A DNA stretch of 5,420 nt from an uncultured Collinsella sp. (GCA_900549135.1 URNI01000123.1:1-5420); one strand, 5' to 3'; positions 1 to 4,995 are shown, numbered from the stretch's first letter. Notes: generated by a model from the letters alone, not told the origin. Numbers and translations: made by a program.

Positions 1-362
1 TTGACGACCTGCATACCCAGATCGTCGGAAACCAAACTCGACGTTGCGACCGTGCGCAGTTCTCCCGCGGTCCAAGAGCCGTTTTCCTCATATGAGGTCG
101 CCAACTTCTCGGCAGCAGAATTTGCGATTTCGACGATATTGGAGCGTGTGTAATCCGAAAAGACCGTGCCCCACACAACAGAGACAACGCCCACCAGCAC
201 CAATACCGTCATGAGCGATGTCAGAGCAAAAGCAAGTGCCATGCGCGAGGGATAGCTCATCGTTGGCCGTGAATCGGAACGAGGCGTGTTCCAACTAGCC
301 TTGGAACCCGCCTCGCTCTCCTGCTTGTGCTTTTGTCCGATTTCAAAGCGCGCAGGTGTCAT
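1..362 (-). CDS. Sensor histidine kinase, N-terminal part only (cut by window edge)
   Basis: Read on the minus strand from an ATG at 362-360, this frame stays open to base 1 and gives 120 residues of a longer protein. It has a hydrophilic N-terminal tail of about 40 residues (lysine- and serine-rich), one strong membrane helix at about residues 41-68 (MALAFALTSLMTVLVLVGVV and onward), then the start of an extracytoplasmic region beginning SDYTRSNIVEIANSAAEKLA. That is the usual front end of a membrane sensor kinase: TM1 followed by a sensing loop. The HAMP, dimerisation and ATPase domains would lie outside the window, so the kinase call rests on position. The gene starts 11 bases after the response regulator stop codon, the normal regulator-kinase operon order. 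The ribosome site is weak (GGGAAA, about 6 bases before the ATG). An internal ATG at residue 35 is an alternative start with no better site. The signal sensed is unknown. Confidence 0.8.
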   Translation of the reverse strand, partial: MTPARFEIGQKHKQESEAGSKASWNTPRSDSRPTMSYPSRMALAFALTSLMTVLVLVGVVSVVWGTVFSDYTRSNIVEIANSAAEKLATSYEENGSWTAGELRTVATSSLVSDDLGMQVV

Positions 363-373
363 ATGTGATTTCC

Positions 374-1096
374 CTATTTCTCGTCCGACTTATCGGTCTT
401 GGCCGGAGCCTCGAAGCGATAGCCGACACCATGGACGGTGTAGAGCCACTTGGGCTTCTTGGGATCATCGCCCAGCTTGGCGCGAAGATTCTTCACGTGG
501 CTATCGATGGTGCGCTCATAGCCCTCAAAGTCATACCCGAGCACTTTCTCGACCAGCTCCATGCGGTTATACACACGGCCGGGATGACGAGCAAGCGTGG
601 TGAGCAGCTTGAACTCGGAAGCCGTCAGATCGACTTCCTTGCCCTCGACCAAGATCTTGTGGCCCGAGATATCGATGACCAGATCGCCGAAGTCGAGTAC
701 CTCGACGGCGGGCTCGTCGGCCTGATGGGCACGGCGGAACAGAGCGCGAACGCGGGCGACGAGCTCGCGCGGCGAGAACGGCTTAATCAGATAGTCGTCG
801 GCGCCGAGCTCAAGACCGATAATACGGTCCTCGATCTCGCCCTTAGCCGTCAGCATGATGATGGGGACATCCGAGGTATCGCGAATGGTGCGGCAAACGC
901 GCTCGCCAGGGATCTTGGGGAGCATAAGGTCGAGCACGACCAGGTCGAACTGATGCTTCTCGAACTCCTCGATCGCGGACTGGCCGTCGCCGACGCCCAC
1001 AACCCAGTAGCCTTCGCGCTCGAGATAGGCAGCGACGGCGTCACGGATTGCCTTCTCATCCTCGACCAGCAGAATCTTTTTTGCATCTGAAGCCAT
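374..1096 (-). CDS. OmpR/PhoB-family DNA-binding response regulator
   Basis: A 240-residue two-domain transcription regulator. The receiver domain (about residues 6-120) shows the complete active site: acidic pair E12-D13 in ILLVEDE, phospho-acceptor D56 in LVVLDLMLP, switch T83 in IIMLTAK, and K105 in YLIKPF. The C-terminal winged-helix domain (about residues 140-235) has the family features ASEFKLLTTLARHPGRV, then RTIDSHVKNLRAKLGDD and the closing VHGVGYRF hairpin. Length is normal for the family. On phosphorylation by its partner kinase it should dimerise and bind direct-repeat operators. The kinase gene follows 11 bases downstream, so the pair is probably co-transcribed. I start it at the ATG at 1096, which has a strong ribosome site AGGGGGG seven bases upstream. 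A TTG at 1117 would add seven residues but would put that site inside the gene. It resembles WalR/PhoP/MtrA-type regulators, but its regulon cannot be read from this sequence. Confidence 0.95.
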   Translation of the reverse strand: MASDAKKILLVEDEKAIRDAVAAYLEREGYWVVGVGDGQSAIEEFEKHQFDLVVLDLMLPKIPGERVCRTIRDTSDVPIIMLTAKGEIEDRIIGLELGADDYLIKPFSPRELVARVRALFRRAHQADEPAVEVLDFGDLVIDISGHKILVEGKEVDLTASEFKLLTTLARHPGRVYNRMELVEKVLGYDFEGYERTIDSHVKNLRAKLGDDPKKPKWLYTVHGVGYRFEAPAKTDKSDEK

Positions 1097-1103
1097 AACA
1101 CGG

Positions 1104-1110
1104 CCCCCCT
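1104..1110 (-). promoter_or_regulatory. Ribosome binding site that fixes the response-regulator start
   Basis: On the minus strand the bases AGGGGGG lie seven bases before the ATG at 1096. This favours that ATG over the upstream in-frame TTG at 1117, whose own upstream sequence has no purine-rich site. Confidence 0.75.
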
Positions 1111-1148
1111 GTCTCAATTAGCTAAGAACAAGCCCATTTTAACGCACC

Positions 1149-1198
1149 TGAGCCCGCCAGATGCCGCTATGACGCGGCAGCTCGGCGGGCGGTACTCA
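1149..1198 (-). other. GC-rich inverted repeat between the lipoprotein gene and the response regulator
   Basis: Bases 1152-1158 (GCCCGCC) pair with 1184-1190 (GGCGGGC). Inside, 1162-1167 (TGCCGC) pair with 1174-1179 (GCGGCA) around a six-base loop, with short bulges between the two helices. An outer TGAG/CTCA pair (1149-1152 and 1195-1198) extends it loosely. It lies about 50 bases after the lipoprotein stop and about 50 bases before the regulator start, so it may end or attenuate transcription of the upstream unit. Neither side has a T-run, so it is not a textbook intrinsic terminator. A TAAAAT hexamer at 1136-1141 (minus strand), just after the hairpin, could be a -10 element for the regulator, but no matching -35 is visible. 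Confidence 0.5.
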
Positions 1199-1249
1199 CA
1201 ATTACAACGCGTTTATTCCCCTGTTGGCGCCTTTTTAACCCCTCTAAGC

Positions 1250-2461
1250 TTAAAGAGAGAATAGGCGTGCAGTGACTGTCTCTGGTATACCCTGGCTGTT
1301 GCGCACCGTGGCGTACGTAAGGAATGAGTCCGACTTTCCCGCCGTAGCTGGATAATCGCCATACTCCAAAGCGCGGTCGGGCGACAGCAGCGAGCCATAG
1401 GTCTTGGCAGAGGTGTCGATCAGGAAATGCGACGCCTGTACCTTAACAAGGTATTTATTCTTCTTGCCAGCCGCACATGCGAGCGGCTCGCGTGACAGGA
1501 AGAGGTACGGCCCTCCCTCGTTACCGATATACGTGCCCATATTGCCCAGGCTGCCCACGCCACTATAGGCCGCCTCGATAGAAAACACGAAGGTATCGCC
1601 CATATATACGGCCTCGAAAGGCGAGACTGACGAGGGAAGGACTAGCTGGGCACGTTTGGTGTTGTTGCCGTCGGTCAGATCGATTGCCGTTATGCCGTAG
1701 TAGACGCCCTCGTCGTTGCGGACACGCGGCGAGATGGTCAAAATGCCGTCGCTCGCGCGCGGGGCCGATGCAAAGCGGCCCGTCGATTTCCAAATTACCT
1801 CGGCCTTGGATTCATCAAGCGAGCGACGATAGCAAAACGAATCGCTACTCGTTTTATTGCCACCTGCCGAGGGCATTTTATACCAGATGACTGATGACCC
1901 GAACGCCGTAAACAGCGGCGGATCATAGTCCTTGCCACCTCGATCGAGCTCAACCACGTCGCCAGAGAGCGAAGCGCCCGACAGATTTTGACCGTAGAGC
2001 TTCCACGATGAATTGGCAAAGTTCATCTCAACCCACGCGAATACGCTGTCGCCGGCACGGACATCGTAGAATGCATATCCCGTGCCCTCGATAGGATCCT
2101 CGATTAATGTGGTAAGCGAGCCATCGCCCAGGTTGAGCACACCGAGTGTGTTGGCGTGCAGTGCCGATGCGGGCGCCATCATCGCCGCGGCGTAATCGCC
2201 GTCGCAGTAGTACAGCAGCGTACCCAGAGGCAGCGTCCATGACGCCGCCGGCTCAAGATCGATGTCGACTGCCTCGTACTCATCCGTAATCGAGATGATT
2301 TTGGAATCATCCTTGATAACCTGCGGCTCGCCGGCGGCATCATCGCTGGTGCCCGTTTTTTTCGAGCATCCGGCAAGCACCGTGGCAGCGCCCGCGGCAG
2401 CCCCACCGAGTACAAAGCCGCGACGCGATATTCCGTTCTTGATGTGATCGGCGATACCCAT
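1250..2461 (-). CDS. Tat-exported lipoprotein, possible beta-propeller, function unknown
   Basis: 403 residues. The N-terminus carries both a twin-arginine motif (SRRGFVLGG, residues 12-20) and a lipobox (LAGC, residues 29-32). The protein should therefore be exported folded by the Tat system and lipidated on C32, ending up anchored on the outer face of the cytoplasmic membrane. A flexible acidic linker (about residues 33-54) follows. The remaining roughly 350 residues are rich in short beta-strand-like segments with aromatics and glycine turns, such as VFAWVE (140-145), then SSVIWYKM and DTFVFSIEA further on. This spacing suggests a TolB/WD-like beta-propeller, which is inference from pattern only. 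I recognise no catalytic motif. The ATG overlaps the stop codon of the TSCPD gene by one base (TAATG), so translation is probably coupled to that gene. The upstream ribosome site is weak, consistent with coupling. The use of Tat hints at cytoplasmic folding or a cofactor. Confidence 0.85.
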   Translation of the reverse strand: MGIADHIKNGISRRGFVLGGAAAGAATVLAGCSKKTGTSDDAAGEPQVIKDDSKIISITDEYEAVDIDLEPAASWTLPLGTLLYYCDGDYAAAMMAPASALHANTLGVLNLGDGSLTTLIEDPIEGTGYAFYDVRAGDSVFAWVEMNFANSSWKLYGQNLSGASLSGDVVELDRGGKDYDPPLFTAFGSSVIWYKMPSAGGNKTSSDSFCYRRSLDESKAEVIWKSTGRFASAPRASDGILTISPRVRNDEGVYYGITAIDLTDGNNTKRAQLVLPSSVSPFEAVYMGDTFVFSIEAAYSGVGSLGNMGTYIGNEGGPYLFLSREPLACAAGKKNKYLVKVQASHFLIDTSAKTYGSLLSPDRALEYGDYPATAGKSDSFLTYATVRNSQGIPETVTARLFSL

Positions 2462-2724
2462 TAGGCGATCTCGGTGCGAGCGGCCTCGATAGCGCGTGTA
2501 AGCTGGTCGGCGCAGGAGGTCTTTTTCATACCGCAGGTATTACCGGCGAGAACCTCGATTACGCGATCGGCAGGAGCGCCCTCGACCAGCTTGGAGATAG
2601 CCTTGAGATTGCCGTCGCAGCCGCCGGTAAACTCAACGCCCATCACCTTGTTGCCGTCATCGGAAAGGTCAAGGTGGATATTGCGAGCACACACGCCCTG
2701 AGGCTTGTAATCAAACGAAATCAT
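2461..2724 (-). CDS. TSCPD-domain small protein (TIGR03905-like)
   Basis: 87 residues, about the size of the stand-alone TSCPD family. Landmarks match the family: QGVCARNI near the N-terminus (C12), VEFTGGCDGNL in the middle (C36), and AGNTCGMKKTSCADQL near the end (C64 and C71). The naming motif T-S-C-P-D appears here as T-S-C-A-D. The four conserved cysteines suggest a metal or iron-sulfur site or redox role. Related TSCPD domains occur at the C-terminus of some B12-dependent ribonucleotide reductases, but the stand-alone form has no firm function. The start at 2724 is supported by a good ribosome site, GAGAGGGG, five bases upstream. Its TAA stop shares a base with the ATG of the Tat lipoprotein, so the two form a tight operon. 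It lies downstream of purB on the same strand, separated by a hairpin. Confidence 0.9.
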   Translation of the reverse strand: MISFDYKPQGVCARNIHLDLSDDGNKVMGVEFTGGCDGNLKAISKLVEGAPADRVIEVLAGNTCGMKKTSCADQLTRAIEAARTEIA

Positions 2725-2758
2725 GCGATCCCCTCTCAGAATGTTATTCGAGACGACT

Positions 2759-2785
2759 ATTATCCCCGTCTTTCCCTAAATGCAA
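2759..2785 (-). promoter_or_regulatory. Possible promoter of the TSCPD/lipoprotein operon
   Basis: On the minus strand GATAAT (2764-2759) matches the -10 consensus at five of six positions, and TTGCAT (2785-2780) could be the -35. The spacer is 15 bases, shorter than ideal. It lies right after the purB hairpin and about 35 bases before the TSCPD start, a sensible place for an independent promoter. Confidence 0.3.
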
Positions 2786-2788
2786 CGA

Positions 2789-2826
2789 GGCGCTTTGCCG
2801 GCAACACACATTACCAGCAAAGCGCC
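2789..2826 (-). terminator. Hairpin after purB, probable transcription terminator
   Basis: The arms 2789-2804 and 2811-2826 form a 16-bp stem with a six-base loop (2805-2810). As minus-strand RNA every position pairs: ten Watson-Crick pairs at the base, then four more and two G-U wobbles towards the loop. As plus-strand RNA the two wobbles become C-A mismatches, so the fold favours minus-strand transcription, which is the direction of purB. It begins 27 bases after the purB stop. The downstream tail (TCGTTGCATTT) is only moderately T-rich, so termination may be partial. Confidence 0.65.
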
Positions 2827-2852
2827 CTAAAAAGCTAACGTTATGCCCGAAC

Positions 2853-4199
2853 CTACTCGAAGCTCAGCTGCTCCAGACGATCAAAGACCGTGTCGATACG
2901 GGTGAGGAAGTCCCACGGATCAAAGATCTCGTCGAGCTTCTCCTGGCTGACGGTGCAGCGCGGGTCGGCCTCGAGACGCTCCTTAAAGGTGGGGCCGGAG
3001 ACACAATCCTGTACCTCGTGCCAGGTTGCCATAGCGTTCTCCTGCACAATGGCGTACGCGTCCTCGCGGGTGATGCCCGTGTCGACGAGGGCGAGCAGTA
3101 CCTTGGAAGAGAAGATGAGGCCGCGGGTCTTATTGAGGTTGGCCATCATGCGGGCGGGATACAGCTGCAGGCCGTCGATAACGCGGATGAGGCACTGGAA
3201 CATGTGGTCGAGGGCGATGAAGCTATCGGCCTGGGCGACGCGCTCGGCAGAGGAGTGCGAAATGTCACGCTCGTGCCACAGGGCGACGTTATCGAAGGCA
3301 ACCTGGGCGTTGGACTTCACGACGCGCGACAGGCCGCAGACCTTCTCCATGGTGATCGGGTTGCGCTTGTGCGGCATGGCTGAGCTGCCCTTTTGGCCCT
3401 TACGGAACGGCTCCTCGGCCTCGAGCGTATCAGTCTTCTGCAGATTGCGGACCTCGGTAGCGATGCGCTCGCAGGTGGCTGCGGTGGTGGCGAGAACGCC
3501 GGCGAGATAGGCGTGATGGTCGCGGCTGATAACCTGCGTGGACAGCGGGTCGTGAACCAGGCCCAGGTGCTCGCAGACATACTCCTCGACGAACGGCTCG
3601 ATGGAGCTGTACGTGCCGACAGCACCCGAGATGGCACCGAAGGCAACATTCTTGCGGGCATCCTCAAGACGGTCCAGATCGCGCTTGAGCTCCCAGGCCC
3701 AAGAGCCAAACTTCATGCCGAAGGTCATCGGCTCGGCGTGAATGCCATGAGTGCGGCCGGCGCAGAGCGTGTTGCGCTCCTCGAAGGCACGACGCTTGCA
3801 GATCTCGCCGAGTTTCTTGACGTCCTCGATAATCAGATCACAGGCCTGGGTGAGCTGGTAGCACAGAGCTGTATCGCCCAGGTCGGAGCTGGTCATGCCG
3901 TAGTGAACCCAACGGCTGGGCTTGGGGTCGCCCTCGGGAACATCGGCATCGATGTATTCCTTCATGTTGGTCAGAAAGGCAATGACGTCGTGGCGCGTGA
4001 CTTCCTCGATCTCATCGACCTTCGCCTTCTCAAAGTTGGCATGGTCGCGGATCCACTGGGCTTCGTCTTTAGAAATGCCGATCTTGCCGAGCTCCGCCTG
4101 GGCCTCGCAAGCCAAGACCTCGATTTCCTGCCAAATGGCGTACTTGTTCTCGAGGGAAAAGATGTGTCCCATCTCCGGGCGGGTATAGCGATCGATCAT
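2853..4199 (-). CDS. purB: Adenylosuccinate lyase
   Basis: 448 residues, the length of the Bacillus/Thermotoga-type enzyme. It splits fumarate from SAICAR to give AICAR, and from adenylosuccinate to give AMP, so it acts twice in cytoplasmic purine synthesis. It belongs to the fumarase/aspartase superfamily, whose active tetramer builds each active site from three subunits. Visible motifs in order: the N-terminal RYTRPEM (4-10), TRHDV (68-72, with H70), GMTSSD (101-106), RTHG (149-152, with H151 as the expected general acid), and the family signature GSSAMPHKRNP (271-281), which carries the catalytic serine (S272 or S273) on a mobile loop. Nothing key is missing. I start it at the ATG at 4199, with AAGGAG five bases upstream and the expected MIDRYTRPEM opening. 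A further 22 in-frame codons upstream look non-coding. It appears to be monocistronic here, not in a pur cluster. Confidence 0.97.
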   Translation of the reverse strand: MIDRYTRPEMGHIFSLENKYAIWQEIEVLACEAQAELGKIGISKDEAQWIRDHANFEKAKVDEIEEVTRHDVIAFLTNMKEYIDADVPEGDPKPSRWVHYGMTSSDLGDTALCYQLTQACDLIIEDVKKLGEICKRRAFEERNTLCAGRTHGIHAEPMTFGMKFGSWAWELKRDLDRLEDARKNVAFGAISGAVGTYSSIEPFVEEYVCEHLGLVHDPLSTQVISRDHHAYLAGVLATTAATCERIATEVRNLQKTDTLEAEEPFRKGQKGSSAMPHKRNPITMEKVCGLSRVVKSNAQVAFDNVALWHERDISHSSAERVAQADSFIALDHMFQCLIRVIDGLQLYPARMMANLNKTRGLIFSSKVLLALVDTGITREDAYAIVQENAMATWHEVQDCVSGPTFKERLEADPRCTVSQEKLDEIFDPWDFLTRIDTVFDRLEQLSFE

Positions 4200-4204
4200 A
4201 GCGG

Positions 4205-4210
4205 CTCCTT
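4205..4210 (-). promoter_or_regulatory. Ribosome binding site that fixes the purB start
   Basis: AAGGAG on the minus strand, five bases before the ATG at 4199. It rules out the in-frame ATG at 4265, which would place this site inside the gene and add residues unlike any adenylosuccinate lyase N-terminus. Confidence 0.85.
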
Positions 4211-4243
4211 TTTGGTTATTGGCACGTTGGTCGTAACCCAACC

Positions 4244-4249
4244 ATTGTA
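4244..4249 (-). promoter_or_regulatory. Possible -10 element of the purB promoter
   Basis: TACAAT on the minus strand, 44 bases upstream of the purB start, matches the -10 consensus at five of six positions. No good -35 sits 16-18 bases further upstream. The TTGCAC seen nearby is only ten bases away, so this is a weak call. If it is real, purB transcripts start downstream of the repeat cluster at 4302-4570. Confidence 0.3.
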
Positions 4250-4301
4250 CCGTGCGCAGGTGCAAGTATGGGCAGTAGGCATTAACCTAACATTTTGGAA
4301 T

Positions 4302-4353
4302 TGGAGCGGGCATGGGGACGTCCGCGTATTTGCTTCGCAAATCCGCGCCGGCT
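4302..4353 (-). repeat. Repeat copy A: tRNA-Gly 3'-end copy joined to a hairpin
   Basis: This 52-base unit matches copy B (4433-4484) at 46 of 52 positions. Its first 18 bases match the 3' end of the tRNA-Gly gene (4624-4641) at 16 of 18 positions, including the CCA. The rest forms a hairpin: 4323-4333 pair with 4337-4347 around a three-base loop, with one T-C mismatch. It is given on the minus strand because the tRNA copy has the same orientation as the tRNA gene. Confidence 0.85.
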
Positions 4354-4432
4354 TCAGTGGCATACCGAGATCCGGGGAAGTGTGGGAGCAAAGCGGGCTG
4401 AATCTACCATTCCCGAAATCTTCCTTGCTCCA

Positions 4433-4484
4433 TGGAGCGGGCAACGGGACGTCTGCGTGTTTGCTTCGCAAATACGCACCGGCT
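4433..4484 (-). repeat. Repeat copy B: exact tRNA-Gly 3'-end copy joined to a hairpin
   Basis: Bases 4433-4450 are identical to 4624-4641, the last 18 bases of the tRNA-Gly gene (half the T-arm, acceptor strand and CCA). Identity to the tRNA stops at the T-loop, where the sequence changes to a hairpin: 4454-4464 pair with 4468-4478 (11 bp, one G-T wobble, loop TTC on the plus strand). Against copy A, the outermost pair changes from C-G to T-A, a compensatory change that keeps the stem. The T-C mismatch of copy A is a proper T-A pair here. Confidence 0.88.
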
Positions 4485-4510
4485 GCGGTCGCCTATCGGC
4501 GCCCTTGCCT

Positions 4511-4547
4511 GCTCGCTATAAACGCTTCGCGTTTATTTAACGCTCGC
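4511..4547. repeat. Third hairpin with the same apex, flanked by GCTCGC direct repeats
   Basis: Bases 4518-4525 (ATAAACGC) pair with 4529-4536 (GCGTTTAT) around the loop TTC, so the apex is GCTTCGC on the plus strand and GCGAAGC on the minus strand, as in hairpins A and B. Six-base direct repeats GCTCGC at 4511-4516 and 4542-4547 bracket it. The stem sequence differs from A and B; only the apex heptamer is shared. Confidence 0.75.
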
Positions 4548-4554
4548 ACCCTGT

Positions 4555-4569
4555 CGGGTTCGAGTCCCG
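4555..4569 (+). repeat. Inverted copy of the tRNA-Gly T-arm
   Basis: The 15 bases CGGGTTCGAGTCCCG are the exact reverse complement of 4636-4650, the T-arm of the neighbouring tRNA-Gly gene. No acceptor, D-arm or anticodon arm can be found around it on the plus strand, so it is not a second tRNA gene. The T-arm is nearly palindromic and widely conserved, but the loop bases match only in the inverted orientation (10 of 15 in the direct one). Confidence 0.7.
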
Positions 4570-4580
4570 GCACTTTATTG

Positions 4581-4612
4581 AAAAAGGCACGGTAACGAAA
4601 CGTTACCGTGCC
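4581..4612 (-). terminator. Intrinsic terminator of the tRNA-Gly gene
   Basis: A perfect 12-bp stem (4586-4597 with 4601-4612) has a three-base loop and, on the minus strand, is followed directly by TTTTT (4585-4581). It starts 11 bases after the tRNA 3' end. This is a textbook intrinsic terminator and separates tRNA transcription from the repeat cluster and purB. Confidence 0.93.
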
Positions 4613-4623
4613 TGAAATTCGAG

Positions 4624-4698
4624 TGGAGCGGGCAACGGGACTCGAACCCGCGAGTGTCAGCTTGGGAAGCTGATGCCTTACCACTTGGCGATGCCCGC
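4624..4698 (-). tRNA. tRNA-Gly, anticodon CCC
   Basis: A complete cloverleaf can be drawn on the minus strand. The acceptor GCGGGCA (4698-4692) pairs with TGCCCGC (4634-4628). There is a short D-arm with GTGGTAA. The anticodon stem TCAGC/GCTGA closes the seven-base loop TTCCCAA, giving anticodon CCC, which reads the glycine codon GGG. The T-arm is GCGGG-TTCGAGT-CCCGT. The discriminator base is T and the CCA end is encoded (4626-4624). It is a single gene with its own promoter and terminator. Its 3' end is copied twice and its T-arm once, inverted, within the next 340 bases. Confidence 0.96.
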
Positions 4699-4711
4699 AT
4701 ATGTGGGGGAT

Positions 4712-4741
4712 AGTATAACGCCGTTGTCTTGTTCGATACAA
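4712..4741 (-). promoter_or_regulatory. Promoter of tRNA-Gly
   Basis: On the minus strand TATACT (4717-4712) is a good -10 element, 13 bases before the tRNA 5' end, which predicts a very short leader. TTGTAT (4741-4736) can serve as a weak -35 with an 18-base spacer. Confidence 0.6.
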
Positions 4742-4927
4742 GGGTGTCGATGCTTGTTTTAGCTGTGGAGAATCGTTTGAAAACCGCGCCAATTGTGGAG
4801 ATGAGGACCTTTGTCTTTCTTTTCTTACCATCTTCTACCTGCACTTTTATCTGATTGTTGTATTTGAGCTCGATTTGTCAGAAATCGGGCAAGCTTTTGG
4901 TCAGGCTCCGGTACTTACCCGCATGAA
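4742..4927. other. Divergent spacer without a recognised gene
   Basis: This stretch between the tRNA promoter and the leader of the thioester-protein gene has lower GC than its surroundings and no supported gene. A short hairpin, CGATTT (4871-4876) with AAATCG (4882-4887), is followed by AAGCTTTT and could act as a weak plus-strand terminator or leader element. An eight-base direct repeat TGTGGAGA occurs near 4765 and 4794. I see no clear promoter for the plus-strand gene, though one must lie here or in the leader. Confidence 0.4.
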
Positions 4928-4990
4928 CCTCGGGGGTAGCCTCATCCTACGCGCCGCAGCCTCCCCATGCGGCGCACGAGGGATAAGGAG
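4928..4990 (+). promoter_or_regulatory. Structured leader and ribosome site of the thioester-protein gene
   Basis: A perfect 8-bp stem, GCGCCGCA (4951-4958) with TGCGGCGC (4968-4975), has a nine-base C-rich loop. An outer helix CCTCG/CGAGG (4928-4932 with 4977-4981) can enclose it. The loop contains CTCC (4961-4964), complementary to GGAG in the ribosome site AAGGAG (4985-4990), and CCCC (4963-4966), complementary to GGGG upstream (4933-4936). The two pairings share bases and exclude each other, so the leader could control translation. That is inference, and I match it to no known riboswitch class. Confidence 0.45.
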
Positions 4991-4995
4991 CAGCC

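Noticed and set aside
356..1090. Long plus-strand open frame of 244 codons opposite the response regulator
   Set aside because: It is antisense to a complete regulator with all family motifs. Such frames arise from GC-rich codon bias. No ribosome site or recognisable motif.
1200..1249. Intrinsic terminator directly after the Tat lipoprotein gene
   Set aside because: The TAAGCTTA palindrome and the A/T-run beside GGCGCC do not form a stable stem followed by T-residues on the minus strand.
4244..4263. TTGCAC with TACAAT as a full purB promoter
   Set aside because: The hexamers are only ten bases apart, too close for a sigma-70-type promoter. Only the -10 is kept, at low confidence.
4302..4484. 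CRISPR array
   Set aside because: Only two imperfect repeats with one 79-base gap, tRNA-derived sequence at the start of each, and no cas genes.
4555..4570. A second tRNA gene on the plus strand
   Set aside because: Only the T-arm is present. The flanking bases cannot form an acceptor stem, and no anticodon arm lies upstream.
3393..4595. Plus-strand open frame of 400 codons opposite purB and running into the repeats
   Set aside because: Mirror of purB codon usage. It crosses the purB start region, the hairpins and the tRNA terminator, with no family resemblance.
4493..4844. Minus-strand open frames through the tRNA-Gly gene and its terminator
   Set aside because: They overlap a complete tRNA, its promoter and its terminator, and lack plausible ribosome sites.
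4890..4990. Cyclic-di-GMP riboswitch ahead of the adhesin gene
   Set aside because: Considered because such riboswitches control adhesins, but the conserved core sequences of the class are not visible.
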